Shown in pieces: positions 53,714 through 62,735 of a stretch of 64,000 bases of DNA (position 1 is its first letter; the number at the start of each line of letters is the position of its first letter). Source of the DNA: Parvibaculum sp. (GTDB lineage Bacteria > Pseudomonadota > Alphaproteobacteria > Parvibaculales > Parvibaculaceae). Position numbers and translations under genes: made by a program. The notes beneath the pieces are model-generated. The model saw only the letters and a program-made list of their open reading frames with translations, did not search any database and had not been told where the DNA came from. Where the stretch lies: positions 372,001-436,000 of the forward strand of contig NZ_JAUSBV010000008.1 of assembly GCF_030651915.1 (NCBI RefSeq), in the 5' to 3' direction.

Positions 53714-54121
53714 ATGACCCAGTCCGACAATGTCACCCGCCTGAAGATCGCCAATGCAGCGGAAGCCATTCGCCATGTCTTTGTCCGTGACTTGCTGCTG
53801 GACGCCCATATCGGTGCATTCCGCCACGAGCAGGGCGCGGCCCAGCCGATCCGTGTCAATGTCGACCTGACAGTGTCCGAAGCCGCGCATGGCGACGATC
53901 TGGTCAATGTCGTCTGCTACGCGACCGTCGTCGACCGGATCAAGGTGATCGTCGCCGAAGGCCACCTCAACCTCGTCGAAACGCTGGCCGAACGCATCGC
54001 CGCCGCCTGCCTGTCCGACGACCGGGTGGGTGTCGCGTTGGTGCGGGTTGAAAAACTTGCGGTGATTCCCGAAGCATCAAGCGTCGGCGTCGAAATCGAA
54101 CGTGTCCGCCCACGTCCTTGA
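53714..54121 (+). CDS. folB: Dihydroneopterin aldolase
   Basis: This 135-residue protein has the tunnelling-fold FolB pattern with I-G-A-F-R-H-E-Q-G-A-A-Q-P-I-R-V-N-V-D, N-L-V-E-T-L-A-E-R-I-A, and K98 in V-E-K-L-A-V-I-P-E-A. It makes 6-hydroxymethyl-dihydropterin for folate synthesis. The closely spaced FolM-like gene upstream forms a pterin pair with it. Confidence 0.92.
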   Translation: MTQSDNVTRLKIANAAEAIRHVFVRDLLLDAHIGAFRHEQGAAQPIRVNVDLTVSEAAHGDDLVNVVCYATVVDRIKVIVAEGHLNLVETLAERIAAACLSDDRVGVALVRVEKLAVIPEASSVGVEIERVRPRP

Positions 54122-54160
54122 CGCAAGAAGAGCACGCTCAAAAGCGGCAATGGAATCAAC

Positions 54161-54277
54161 ATGTTGGACAGTCCAAATGCCGCACACGGAGGGTTTGTGC
54201 ACAGCACTCCGCTGACCGCTCCGGACGACGCAGATTATGCGCAAGAAACAGGCGCGGCGCCCACGACGCTGGAATAG
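54161..54277 (+). CDS. Possible 38-residue small protein
   Basis: In the 336-bp gap between folB and uvrC an ATG opens a 38-codon frame to TAG at 54275. The product is polar (M-L-D-S-P-N-A-A-H-G-G-F) with no hydrophobic segment. The ribosome-binding site is weak (TGGAATCAAC). There is no recognised family; the call is tentative. The rest of the gap holds a perfect DnaA box (54403) and no other feature I can support. Confidence 0.25.
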   Translation: MLDSPNAAHGGFVHSTPLTAPDDADYAQETGAAPTTLE

Positions 54278-54402
54278 GTCCAAAAACCCTATATATTCCA
54301 AAGACTTAGAAACGGGGTGGTTTTGCCCCCCTGTCACAAATCCTAATTATTACAAGAAGTTGACGTCTCCGAACGTCTCAAAACCGGAAAGAGTCAACAC
54401 AC

Positions 54403-54411
54403 TTATCCACA
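54403..54411 (+). promoter_or_regulatory. Perfect DnaA-box consensus before uvrC
   Basis: TTATCCACA matches the consensus exactly. It lies 47 bp before the uvrC start. A single box may be chance or a DnaA-regulated promoter. Confidence 0.4.
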
Positions 54412-54457
54412 GGCACTGCCCGGCCGGCGAGCCCCTGTCGATGCTATACAGACCGAA

Positions 54458-56422
54458 ATGGACGACACCGAACACAAACCCGCCAAGCAGCCCGCCAATC
54501 CCGAAACCGGTGCCGGGAGGCATGGCCGTGCCGACAGCGCCGGTGTGGCATTGATCGCGGCGAAAGTTCGGACGCTGCCCGACAGCCCCGGCGTCTACCG
54601 CATGTACGACACAGACGGCGAGCTGCTCTATGTCGGCAAGGCCCGGAGTCTGAAAAAGCGGGTCGCGAGCTACACCAAACTCGCAGGCCAGACGAACCGC
54701 ATCGCCCGGATGATCGCGGCGACGGTTCAGATGGAATTCATCACCACCGCGACCGAGACCGACGCGCTGTTGCTTGAGGCCAACCTGATCAAGCGGCTGA
54801 AGCCGCGTTACAACGTGCTGATGCGGGATGACAAATCCTTCCCGCACATCCTTCTGACCGGCGACCACGAATTCCCGCAAGTGCTGAAGCATCGCGGCGC
54901 CCGAACGCGGCACGGCGACTACTACGGACCTTTCGCCAGCGCCGGCGCGGTTAATGCCACCCTCAACGCGTTGCAAAAGGCCTTTCTGCTGCGCTCCTGC
55001 ACCGACAGCGTTTTCGAAAGCCGGACGCGGCCATGCCTGCTGTTTCAGATCAAACGCTGCAGCGCACCCTGCACCGGCGCCATTTCGGCCGAGGCCTATG
55101 CAGAACTTGTGGCCGAGGCGCGCGACTTCCTGAAAGGCCGTAGCCGCAAGACACAGCAGCAGCTTGTTCGGTTGATGGATGAGGCCGCCGCCAATCTTGA
55201 TTACGAGGGCGCCACGGTCTTTCGTGACCGCATCCGCGCCCTGACACAAATCCAGCAACATCAGGGCATCAACCCGGAAACCGTAACCGAAGCGGATATC
55301 TTCTCGGCCTGGGCGGAAGGCGGACAGACCTGCATACAGGTCTTCTTCATCCGGGCCGGCCAGAACTGGGGCAACCGCGCCTATTTTCCCCGCCACGACC
55401 GTGAACTGCCGACCGAGGATGTCCTCGACGCCTTCCTTGCCCAGTTTTACGAAGACCGTCATCCGCCGCGCCTGGTCTTGCTGAGCCACGATGTACCGGG
55501 CAAGGCACTGCTGGCTGAAGCACTGTCGATCCGCGCCGGGCGCAAGGTGGCGGTCGGCGTGCCACGCCGTGGCGAAAAACGCGAACTGGTCGATCATGCC
55601 CTCACAAACGCCCGCGAGGCGCTCGGCCGCCGCCTCGCTGAAAGCTCGACGCAGCGCAAGCTGCTGGAAGGTGTGGCCGAGGTCTTCGGGCTCGAACAGG
55701 CGCCGGAGCGCATCGAGGTCTATGACAACAGCCACATCCAGGGCACGAAAGCGGTTGGCGGCATGATCGTGGCCGGGCCGGAAGGCTTCATGAAGTCACA
55801 ATACCGAAAATTCAACATCAAGGGCGCCGACATGGCCGCCGGCGACGACTACGCGATGATGCGCGAGGTCCTGACGCGCCGATTCACAAGATTGATGAAG
55901 GAAAATGCCGGCGACGGTTTCGAAGATGACGGACCGGAAGAAACACGCCCGGAAGCCGCATGGCCCGATCTCATTCTGATCGACGGCGGTGCGGGCCAAC
56001 TGAAGGTCGCGCTTGAAGTGCTGCACGAACTCGGCATCGATCGCGTGACGGCGGTGGGTGTCGCCAAGGGTCCGGAGCGCGACGCGGGACGCGAACGCTT
56101 CTTCATGGCAGACCGTCGCGACTTCATGCTCGAACCGCGTAACCCGGTCCTCTACTACCTGCAGCGGTTGCGCGACGAGGCGCATCGCTTCGCCATCGGC
56201 AGTCATCGGGCGCGGCGCTCGAAGGCCATCATCGTCAATCCGCTGGATGAGGTCCCTGGCGTCGGCCCGGGGCGGAAACGCGCCTTGTTGAAACATTTCG
56301 GGTCGGCGCGCGCCGTCGCCCGTGCGGGCCTCGCAGATCTCGAATCGGTGGAGGGTATCAGCACCGTGGTCGCCCGCGCCGTCTATGACCATTTCCACGG
56401 AAATCCTGACGGGACTGCTTGA
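54458..56422 (+). CDS. uvrC: Excinuclease ABC subunit C
   Basis: This 654-residue protein has an N-terminal GIY-YIG nuclease (about 43-125; P-G-V-Y-R-M-Y and L-L-Y-V-G-K-A) and a Cys-rich region with C-S-A-P-C. A UVR domain (about 225-260) contacts UvrB. The RNase H-like domain has D-N-S-H-I-Q-G and D-G-G-A-G-Q-L, and tandem helix-hairpin-helix motifs end the protein. It makes the 3' and 5' incisions in nucleotide-excision repair. A short Pro/Gly/Ala-rich N-terminal extension is present. Confidence 0.97.
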   Translation: MDDTEHKPAKQPANPETGAGRHGRADSAGVALIAAKVRTLPDSPGVYRMYDTDGELLYVGKARSLKKRVASYTKLAGQTNRIARMIAATVQMEFITTATETDALLLEANLIKRLKPRYNVLMRDDKSFPHILLTGDHEFPQVLKHRGARTRHGDYYGPFASAGAVNATLNALQKAFLLRSCTDSVFESRTRPCLLFQIKRCSAPCTGAISAEAYAELVAEARDFLKGRSRKTQQQLVRLMDEAAANLDYEGATVFRDRIRALTQIQQHQGINPETVTEADIFSAWAEGGQTCIQVFFIRAGQNWGNRAYFPRHDRELPTEDVLDAFLAQFYEDRHPPRLVLLSHDVPGKALLAEALSIRAGRKVAVGVPRRGEKRELVDHALTNAREALGRRLAESSTQRKLLEGVAEVFGLEQAPERIEVYDNSHIQGTKAVGGMIVAGPEGFMKSQYRKFNIKGADMAAGDDYAMMREVLTRRFTRLMKENAGDGFEDDGPEETRPEAAWPDLILIDGGAGQLKVALEVLHELGIDRVTAVGVAKGPERDAGRERFFMADRRDFMLEPRNPVLYYLQRLRDEAHRFAIGSHRARRSKAIIVNPLDEVPGVGPGRKRALLKHFGSARAVARAGLADLESVEGISTVVARAVYDHFHGNPDGTA

Positions 56423-56483
56423 AAATTGATCACCGGCCCGCGACATTGGCCGTGGGAATGCTAGACTGCGTGCCTCACGAAGT

Positions 56484-57119
56484 ATGGATCCCGAAATGGC
56501 GACAAACCTGCCGAACCTGCTTACCTATTTCCGCATCGCGCTGGTACCGGCTGTCGTTGCCTGTTTCTACATACCTGGCGACGCCGGCCACTGGGCCGCG
56601 CTGACGCTCTTCATCGTCGCCGGTGCGACCGACTTCTTTGACGGTTATCTGGCCCGCGCATGGGAGCAGCAATCGAATCTTGGGCGGATGCTCGATCCGA
56701 TCGCCGACAAGCTGCTGGTCGCCGTCGTGCTGATCGCGCTGACGTGGCAGGACGTCATTTCCGGCTTTTCCCTCTGGGCGGCAATCATCATTCTCTGCCG
56801 CGAAATACTGGTGTCGGGCCTGCGCGAGTTTCTGGCCGAGCTGCGCGTCAGCGTCCCCGTAACGCAACTTGCAAAATGGAAAACGGCGATCCAGATGGTC
56901 GCCCTGGGCTTCCTGCTGGCCGGACCGGCGGGGGACAAGATATTCCCGGGCATCACCGAAATGGGCATCACCCTGCTCTGGGCAGCCGCCATACTGACGC
57001 TCTATACGGGCTACGACTATTTCCGCGCCGGCATCCACCATCTGACCGACGAAACCCCGAAGCGGCGTGAGCCGCCAGCCATGACCAAAACGGCGGCCGA
57101 ACAGGACGGACCGGCGTGA
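56484..57119 (+). CDS. pgsA: CDP-diacylglycerol-glycerol-3-phosphate 3-phosphatidyltransferase
   Basis: This 211-residue membrane enzyme carries the CDP-alcohol phosphotransferase motif: D53-G54, A57-R58, G67, D71 and D75. Four to six hydrophobic segments match the family. It makes phosphatidylglycerol phosphate for membrane lipid synthesis. A basic tail of about 25 residues follows the last helix. The ATG at 56484 is chosen, with a second at 56496; neither has a strong ribosome-binding site. Its stop overlaps moaD in GTGA. Confidence 0.95.
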   Translation: MDPEMATNLPNLLTYFRIALVPAVVACFYIPGDAGHWAALTLFIVAGATDFFDGYLARAWEQQSNLGRMLDPIADKLLVAVVLIALTWQDVISGFSLWAAIIILCREILVSGLREFLAELRVSVPVTQLAKWKTAIQMVALGFLLAGPAGDKIFPGITEMGITLLWAAAILTLYTGYDYFRAGIHHLTDETPKRREPPAMTKTAAEQDGPA

Positions 57120-57367
57120 AGCTGCTCTATTTCGCATGGGTGAAACAGAAGGCCGGCACGGGCGAGGAAGAAGTCTCGCTGCCCGCCAATATCCGTGACG
57201 TCAATGGCCTGATCGCCTGGCTGAAAACACGCGGCGAAGGCTATGAAGCGGCCTTCGCCGATCTCGGCATCATCCGCTGCGCCGTCGATCAGGCGCATGG
57301 CGATTTCGACACGTCGATCGCGGGGGCGACGGAAGTGGCGTTCTTTCCGCCGGTGACAGGCGGCTGA
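57116..57367 (+). CDS. moaD: Molybdopterin synthase sulfur carrier subunit
   Basis: This 83-residue ubiquitin-like protein ends in the required G-G, whose C-terminus becomes a thiocarboxylate. L-L-Y-F-A-W-V-K and E-V-A-F-F-P-P-V-T-G-G are typical of the MoaD family. It donates sulfur to precursor Z in the molybdopterin synthase complex with MoaE, encoded four bases downstream. The GTG start overlaps the pgsA stop. Confidence 0.95.
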   Translation: MKLLYFAWVKQKAGTGEEEVSLPANIRDVNGLIAWLKTRGEGYEAAFADLGIIRCAVDQAHGDFDTSIAGATEVAFFPPVTGG

Positions 57368-57371
57368 AACC

Positions 57372-57821
57372 ATGATCCGCGTACAGGCCGAGGATTTCGA
57401 TATCGGCGCGGAGGTGGCGGCGTTGACCGCCGGCCGCACCGACATCGGCGCGGTCGTAACCTTCTCCGGTCTCGTTCGCGACGCCAGCGGTAACGCGCCG
57501 GTCACATCGATGGAACTCGAACACTATCCGGGCATGACCGAAAAGGAACTCGCCCGCATCGAGACCGAAGCCCATGAACGCTGGCCGCTGCAGGCGACGC
57601 TGATCGTGCATCGCGTCGGCAGGCTGGCGCCCGGCGACAACATCGTCCTCGTCGTCGCCGCCTCGGCCCATCGCGAGGCCGCCTTCGAGGCCGCGTCCTT
57701 TCTGATGGACTATCTGAAGACCCGCGCGCCCTTCTGGAAGCGAGAAGAGGGACAGGGCGAGGCGCGCTGGGTGGACGCACGCGAGAGCGATGACCAGGCG
57801 GCAACGCGCTGGAAACGGTAG
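57372..57821 (+). CDS. moaE: Molybdopterin synthase catalytic subunit
   Basis: This 149-residue protein has G-A-V-V-T-F-S-G-L-V-R, L-E-H-Y-P-G-M, V-H-R-V-G-R-L and the catalytic Lys segment Y-L-K-T-R-A-P-F-W-K-R-E. It forms the heterotetramer with MoaD that converts cyclic pyranopterin monophosphate to molybdopterin. The neighbouring moaD supports the call. Confidence 0.96.
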   Translation: MIRVQAEDFDIGAEVAALTAGRTDIGAVVTFSGLVRDASGNAPVTSMELEHYPGMTEKELARIETEAHERWPLQATLIVHRVGRLAPGDNIVLVVAASAHREAAFEAASFLMDYLKTRAPFWKREEGQGEARWVDARESDDQAATRWKR

Positions 57822-57864
57822 ACCTCTTGCGAAAATCGCCTGTTCCATGCTTCCCAGAAGTATA

Positions 57865-57876
57865 TAGACTGGTCTA
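57865..57876. promoter_or_regulatory. Palindromic TetR-type operator before the thioesterase gene
   Basis: TAGAC-TG-GTCTA lies 28 bp before the thioesterase ATG, flanked by A/T. It resembles the TAGAC(C)/(G)GTCTA half-sites bound by NemR/AcrR-type TetR regulators. The regulator could be any TetR in the genome. Confidence 0.5.
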
Positions 57877-57903
57877 ATTCAAAATTGACCGGGAAGCATC
57901 GCC

Positions 57904-58341
57904 ATGACCAGCACCGAACACGCCACCGAGGCCGCGTCCACCCCGCCCCACGGGTTCACCCGCCACTATCGCCGGAGCCCGCTTACCGATCCCTGGGAGC
58001 CGCTCTACTCGCGAAACACCGGCGATGCGGTCTTTTTCGGCCTGCATGTCGCCGCCCCGCATACCAACTCGCGCGGCTTCGCGCATGGCGGGTTGATCTC
58101 GGCGCTGGCCGACAATGCAATGGGGCTTTCCTGCGGTCTGAAGCTCGAAAACATCGCCGGGTTGGTGACGGTCGGCCTCACGGTCGATTTTCTGAGTACG
58201 GCGCGGATCGGACAGTGGCTCGAAATACGCCCTGAAGTCGTGAAAACCGGCTCGACGCTCTGCTTCGCTCAATGCCTGGTGACAGCCGACGACAAACCCT
58301 GCGCACGCGGCAACGCCACCTTCAGCATCGCGAAGCGTTGA
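57904..58341 (+). CDS. PaaI-family hotdog thioesterase
   Basis: This 145-residue single hotdog-fold protein has G-F-A-H-G-G-L-I-S-A-L-A-D-N-A-M-G, the PaaI/YdiI active-site helix (H and the Asp/Asn of A-D-N), then V-D-F-L-S-T-A-R-I-G. It probably hydrolyses an acyl-CoA; the acyl group is unknown. GGAAG precedes the ATG. A TetR-type palindrome sits just upstream and a shared terminator follows. Confidence 0.88.
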   Translation: MTSTEHATEAASTPPHGFTRHYRRSPLTDPWEPLYSRNTGDAVFFGLHVAAPHTNSRGFAHGGLISALADNAMGLSCGLKLENIAGLVTVGLTVDFLSTARIGQWLEIRPEVVKTGSTLCFAQCLVTADDKPCARGNATFSIAKR

Positions 58342-58346
58342 ACAAA

Positions 58347-58372
58347 AAAGGGCGGCACGCGCCGCCCTTTTT
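58347..58372. terminator. Bidirectional terminator between the thioesterase gene and ilvE
   Basis: A GGGCGGC stem with GCCGCCC closes an ACGC loop and is flanked by an A-run on one side and TTTTT on the other. It should end both convergent transcripts. Confidence 0.88.
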
Positions 58373-58391
58373 CAAACCGCGATGCGGGCGT

Positions 58392-59291
58392 TCAGGCGGT
58401 CGCGGCCCGGGCTGCAACCTTCGGATTGACGGCCGCCATATAGTCCTCGAAGAGCGTCGCTGAAATGACACCCGGCGTGAACCGATGCGGGCCGATCTCG
58501 CCGACCGGTGTCACTTCGGCCGCCGTACCGGTGATGAAGCATTCGCTGAAGCTCGACAGTTCGTCCGGCATGATGTGGCGCTCGACGATTTCGTAGCCGC
58601 GCCCCTTGGCGAGCGCGATCACGGTCTGCCGTGTAATGCCATCAAGGAAGCAATCGGGCTTCGGTGTGTGGATAACGCCATCCTTGACGAAAAAGATATT
58701 TGCGCCCGTCGCCTCGGCAACATAGCCGCGATAGTCGTACATCAGCGCGTCCGCATAACCCTTGTTCTCCGCCGCGTGCTTCGAGATCGTACAGATCATG
58801 TAGAGGCCGGCAGCCTTCGCCATCGACGGCGCGGTCTCCGGTGAGGGGCGCTTGTATTTTGCGATGTCGAGGCGAATGCCGACCTTGCGCTGTTCCGGAT
58901 CGAAATAGGACGGCCACTCCCACGCAGCGACGGCGAAATTGATGCGGTTCTTCTGCGCGCTGACGCCCATCATCTCGCTGCCCCGCCACGCAACAGGCCG
59001 GACATAGCCGTCAACCAGTTTCTGCGCCCGGAGCGCCGAACGGCAGGCCTCGTCGATCTCGTCGATTGAGTAGGGAATTTTAAATCCGAGAATTTCGGCC
59101 GACTTGATCAGACGTTCGGAATGTTCGCGCAGTTTGAAAATCTCACCGCCATAGGCACGACAACCTTCGAACACGCTGCTCGCATAGTGCAGGCCGTGGG
59201 TCAGCACATGCACTTTCGCATCAGCCCAGGGAACAAGTTCGCCGTTGAACCAGATGAAGCCGTCGCGTTTGTCGAAAGGAATATCTGCCAT
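58392..59291 (-). CDS. ilvE: Branched-chain amino acid aminotransferase
   Basis: This 299-residue class IV PLP enzyme has catalytic K159 in S-M-A-K-A-A-G, S-S-V-F-E-G-C-R-A-Y, and the C-terminal C-F-I-T-G-T-A-A-E-V-T-P. It catalyses the last step of valine, leucine and isoleucine synthesis with glutamate as amino donor. The ATG at 59291 is the family start, with AGGAAATCAGG before it. The frame extends upstream but the extra residues are unlike the family. Confidence 0.93.
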   Translation of the reverse strand: MADIPFDKRDGFIWFNGELVPWADAKVHVLTHGLHYASSVFEGCRAYGGEIFKLREHSERLIKSAEILGFKIPYSIDEIDEACRSALRAQKLVDGYVRPVAWRGSEMMGVSAQKNRINFAVAAWEWPSYFDPEQRKVGIRLDIAKYKRPSPETAPSMAKAAGLYMICTISKHAAENKGYADALMYDYRGYVAEATGANIFFVKDGVIHTPKPDCFLDGITRQTVIALAKGRGYEIVERHIMPDELSSFSECFITGTAAEVTPVGEIGPHRFTPGVISATLFEDYMAAVNPKVAARAATA

Positions 59292-59495
59292 GACCTGATT
59301 TCCTGGTGTTTCCGCATCGCGCGGGCCTTCGCCGTTACCGACCTTCACCCTGCCCTTGCGTCCCCGCATTCCGGGATTTGCCGGAGACAGATTTACGCGG
59401 CAATCGTCTAGTATAGTGACGCGAAGATTCGAGGCTTCCAGCCTTGCGTCCATTCTGTCTCAAGCCGTCCGCAACAGGTAGCACTCCGGATAAAA

Positions 59496-59516
59496 TATGT
59501 CAACATCACTGACATA
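59496..59516. promoter_or_regulatory. MarR-type inverted repeat upstream of marR
   Basis: TATGTCA-N7-TGACATA, a perfect 7-7-7 inverted repeat, ends two bases before the marR ATG at 59519. Its design matches the repeat at 62272-62292. Confidence 0.75.
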
Positions 59517-59518
59517 AA

Positions 59519-60073
59519 ATGATGGCAACGGTAAAACCCATGGGAAAACCACAGACAAAGCGCCCATCTGCCCCCGAAGGCGGCGCTTCGGCCGCCCCCG
59601 GCAGCGGCTCTGCGGACCATCTGACCGAGGCGATCGAACTGCTTTTTTTCGCGTACCGCGATTTTATCAGCGACCCCGACGAAATCCTGATCGAATACGG
59701 CTTCGGTCGTGCCCACCACCGTGTGGTGCATTTCGTGGGTCGCAACCCCGGCATTACCGTTGCCGAACTGCTGGATATCCTGCGCATCACCAAACAAAGC
59801 CTTGCCCGGGTGCTGAAACAATTGATCGAGCGGGGTTTCATTGAGCAGGAAACAGGAAAGCAGGACCGCCGCCAGCGAATGCTGTTCCTGACCGCGACCG
59901 GCCGCGAAATAGAACAGCGTCTGGCGGCGCCGCAAAGGTCACGCGTCGCCAAGGCATTGGAGAAGGCCGGCCCCGACGCGGATCTCGCCTGGCGCACCGT
60001 CCTGCTGGCGCTGGTGAACGAGGATGACCGGCCGGAAGTCGAATCCTTGATCGCAAAGACACCCGCACGCTGA
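59519..60073 (+). CDS. MarR family transcriptional regulator
   Basis: This protein of about 184 residues has a winged helix with V-A-E-L-L-D-I-L-R-I-T-K-Q-S-L-A-R-V-L, L-I-E-R-G-F-I-E-Q and D-R-R-Q-R-M-L-F-L-T. Its start overlaps the 3' edge of a 7-7-7 inverted repeat, so autorepression is likely. No SD precedes ATG 59519; ATG 59540, after GGTAAAACCC, is another possible start. A response regulator follows 25 bp later. Confidence 0.88.
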   Translation: MMATVKPMGKPQTKRPSAPEGGASAAPGSGSADHLTEAIELLFFAYRDFISDPDEILIEYGFGRAHHRVVHFVGRNPGITVAELLDILRITKQSLARVLKQLIERGFIEQETGKQDRRQRMLFLTATGREIEQRLAAPQRSRVAKALEKAGPDADLAWRTVLLALVNEDDRPEVESLIAKTPAR

Positions 60074-60098
60074 GCGGAAACGCCGGGAAGGTTTTCAG

Positions 60099-60830
60099 GT
60101 GACAACGGAAGCGACGACAGACGCCCAGACAAAGGCGGTCGGAAAAACCGGCCCGTCGGACGACGCACCCCATATTCTGGTCGTCGATGACGATCGCCGC
60201 ATCCGTGAGTTGCTGAAGCGCTACCTTTCCGACAACGGCTATCGTGTAACCGCGGCCGAGAACGCGGCCGAGGCACGCGCGCGGCTGGCAGGTCTGTCAT
60301 TCGACCTGCTGGTGCTCGACGTCATGATGCCTGGCGAAAGCGGCCTCGATCTGACGCGCGACCTGCGCCGCAATTCGACCGTGCCGATCCTGATGCTGAC
60401 TGCGCGCGGCGAGGCCAGCGATCGTATCGACGGGCTGGAGCGCGGCGCCGACGATTATCTGGCCAAACCTTTCGAGCCACGCGAACTTCTGCTGCGCATC
60501 GGCACAATCCTGCGACGCGCGCAGGCGCCAGGTGCAATGCGGCATGACGAAGTTTCTCTGGGGTCGTGTCGCTTCAACACGACACGAGGCGAGCTTTGGA
60601 ACGGCGACAGGCAAATCCGGCTGACAACGCGCGAGATTCAGTTGCTGCGCATCTTCGCGGCCAATCCGGGCAAACCCTTGTCGCGCATGGACCTGTGCGA
60701 CAATGAGGCCGCTGAGCGCTCGATCGACGTTCAGATCAACCGCCTGCGGCGCAAACTCGAAACCGACCCCCGAAACCCGGTATATTTGCAGACCGTGCGT
60801 GGCGAAGGCTACGCGCTGATGCCTGACTGA
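60099..60830 (+). CDS. OmpR-family response regulator
   Basis: This 243-residue regulator has a receiver (about 25-140) with acidic pocket D30/D31, phosphoacceptor D74 in V-L-D-V-M-M-P and K123. A C-terminal winged helix ends R-S-I-D-V-Q-I-N-R-L-R-R-K-L and V-R-G-E-G-Y. The GTG start follows GGAAGG. The partner kinase starts 11 bp downstream. The pattern resembles OmpR/PetR of Alphaproteobacteria. Confidence 0.93.
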   Translation: MTTEATTDAQTKAVGKTGPSDDAPHILVVDDDRRIRELLKRYLSDNGYRVTAAENAAEARARLAGLSFDLLVLDVMMPGESGLDLTRDLRRNSTVPILMLTARGEASDRIDGLERGADDYLAKPFEPRELLLRIGTILRRAQAPGAMRHDEVSLGSCRFNTTRGELWNGDRQIRLTTREIQLLRIFAANPGKPLSRMDLCDNEAAERSIDVQINRLRRKLETDPRNPVYLQTVRGEGYALMPD

Positions 60831-60841
60831 CAGCGATCGAC

Positions 60842-62239
60842 ATGCAAACCGAGGTTCAGATGAACGCGCAGTCCGAGCGCACAAAAATAGCGCCCATGAC
60901 ATGGCACCCGTTTCAGATAATGAAGAGACTGATGCCGCGCGGTCTTTACGGCCGCTCGCTGATCATCATCATTACTCCAATGGTGTTGCTGCAGTTCGTC
61001 GTAACCTACGTTTTTCTGGAACGTCATTGGCAACTGGTAACGCAGCGATTGTCGGCCAAGACCGTTGCGGAGATTGCGCTGATACTCGCCGAGTTCGAAG
61101 AAAATCAGACACCTCAGCAGGCCGCCAGGATCGCCGCAAGGGCAAACGCGCATATCGGTTTGCCGATCGCGTTCCTCGATGGCGAAGTCCTGCCCGAAAC
61201 GCCATCTTCGACAGGCAGTCTGCTGGACAATTCGCTCAACGACGAATTGCGTCTGCGCATTGCACGGCCTTTCTGGATCAATACGTTACAATACGACAAA
61301 TATGTCGATATCCGCATTGCCTACAATGGCGGTGTCATGCGCATCCTGACACCAGCTTCACATGTTTACGCGTCGAACTGGCATATCTTTCTGGTCTGGA
61401 TGTTCGGTACGTCGGTCGTGCTGATCATCGTGGCGATGGTCTTCCTGCGAAACCAGATACGCCCCATCGAGCGGCTGGCCGAAGCCGCGGAGTCTTTCGG
61501 AATGGGCCGCGACGTGCCGAGCTTCCGGCCGCAAGGTGCGACCGAAGTGAGAAGCGCCGCCCAGGCCTTCCTCGACATGCGCGCGCGCATCCAGCGTCAG
61601 ATCGAGCAGCGCACTGCAATGCTGGCCGGCGTCAGCCACGATCTCAGAACGCCTTTGACCCGCTTCAAACTGCAGCTTGCAATGCTGGGCGAAGGACCCG
61701 AAATCGAGGACTTGCGCGCCGACATCGCCGAGATGGAGCGCATGCTGGAAGACTACCTCGAATTCGCCCGCGGGCACCATGGCGAGACGTCGGAAGAAAC
61801 CGACCTTGCCGAACTCATCGAGGAAGTGCGGACCGACGCGCAGCGCAAAGGCCACGACCTGCGGCTCGACCTGCATGGCGATCTCGTCTTGCCGCTCCGG
61901 CGCAACGCCTTCAAACGCTGCCTCACCAACATCGTCGACAATGCCTGCAGGCACGCCGCGCATGTCTGGGTAACGGCGATCCGCGACACCGATGACGCCG
62001 GTGATGGCGGCGGCATCGATATATTTGTCGACGACGACGGCGTCGGCATTCCCGAGGATCAGCTTGAAGAGGTTTTCCGCCCGTTCTACCGGCTTGATGC
62101 CGCGCGCAATCTGGAAGACGGCGGCTCCGGCCTGGGGCTCGCAATTGCCCGCGACATCGCGCGCGGCCATGGCGGCGACATTACGCTGGCCCGCAGCCCG
62201 ATGGGCGGATTGCGCGCCGTCATCCACGTGCCCGTCTGA
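60842..62239 (+). CDS. EnvZ-like sensor histidine kinase
   Basis: This 465-residue inner-membrane kinase has two transmembrane helices (about 39-58 and 183-203) around a periplasmic domain of about 125 residues. A HAMP linker, HisKA domain with H266 in V-S-H-D-L-R-T-P-L-T-R, and HATPase_c with D-N-A-C-R-H-A and G-S-G-L-G-L-A follow. It phosphorylates the adjacent response regulator. The sensed signal is unknown. With the MarR gene it forms a three-gene run on one strand. Confidence 0.93.
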   Translation: MQTEVQMNAQSERTKIAPMTWHPFQIMKRLMPRGLYGRSLIIIITPMVLLQFVVTYVFLERHWQLVTQRLSAKTVAEIALILAEFEENQTPQQAARIAARANAHIGLPIAFLDGEVLPETPSSTGSLLDNSLNDELRLRIARPFWINTLQYDKYVDIRIAYNGGVMRILTPASHVYASNWHIFLVWMFGTSVVLIIVAMVFLRNQIRPIERLAEAAESFGMGRDVPSFRPQGATEVRSAAQAFLDMRARIQRQIEQRTAMLAGVSHDLRTPLTRFKLQLAMLGEGPEIEDLRADIAEMERMLEDYLEFARGHHGETSEETDLAELIEEVRTDAQRKGHDLRLDLHGDLVLPLRRNAFKRCLTNIVDNACRHAAHVWVTAIRDTDDAGDGGGIDIFVDDDGVGIPEDQLEEVFRPFYRLDAARNLEDGGSGLGLAIARDIARGHGGDITLARSPMGGLRAVIHVPV

Positions 62240-62271
62240 GAGCGCCGTTTCCAATCGAAACCATCCCAAAT

Positions 62272-62292
62272 TAAGTCAGCATTGTTGACTTA
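62272..62292. promoter_or_regulatory. MarR-type inverted repeat upstream of the SnoaL-like gene
   Basis: TAAGTCA-N7-TGACTTA is a perfect 7-7-7 inverted repeat in the 120-bp gap before the SnoaL-like gene. It shares the T-N-N-GTCA/TGAC-N-N-A layout of the marR-proximal site. Confidence 0.7.
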
Positions 62293-62359
62293 TTTTAGGG
62301 TGGCCTGTAAATAGTTGTGGCGCTGGAAACTCAATTGAATTGCAGACGGAGTCGGCTCA

Positions 62360-62731
62360 ATGACACTCCCGGACATGGTCGTTCGATGGCAGGCGGCGTG
62401 GCAAAGCCTCGATCCGGCTCACATTGAGACCATCTATGCGCCAGACGCCACTCATATGAGTTCGGTCGTCGTCGAGCGGATGAACATCGCCGACGGGACC
62501 TTGCGCGGGCACTCGGAGATTCGCGCCTATGCCGAGGTGTCGGCCGGGCGGCTCAGGAGTTTCAAGGCCGAGATTCTCGGTGCGATTTCGGATGAGAAAG
62601 ACGGCGCCGGCCGTGCCTCAATCGAGTACTGGCGCGTTCTCAATGGTGACGAAAAGGGCCGCAAACGCGTGGTCGAAATGCTCGAATGGAAAGACGAACA
62701 TATCACCGCCTGCCGTGTGTTTCATTTCTGA
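62360..62731 (+). CDS. SnoaL-like / NTF2-family protein
   Basis: This 123-residue protein begins W-Q-A-A-W-Q-S-L-D-P-A-H-I-E-T-I-Y-A-P-D-A-T-H and continues with G-H-S-E-I-R-A-Y-A-E-V-S-A-G-R-L-R, then a strand with A-S-I-E-Y-W-R-V. This is the NTF2-fold layout of SnoaL-like proteins. The substrate is unknown. It lies 121 bp after the histidine kinase, with the second 7-7-7 inverted repeat between, which suggests control by the MarR regulator at 59519. Confidence 0.8.
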   Translation: MTLPDMVVRWQAAWQSLDPAHIETIYAPDATHMSSVVVERMNIADGTLRGHSEIRAYAEVSAGRLRSFKAEILGAISDEKDGAGRASIEYWRVLNGDEKGRKRVVEMLEWKDEHITACRVFHF

Positions 62732-62735
62732 TGAC

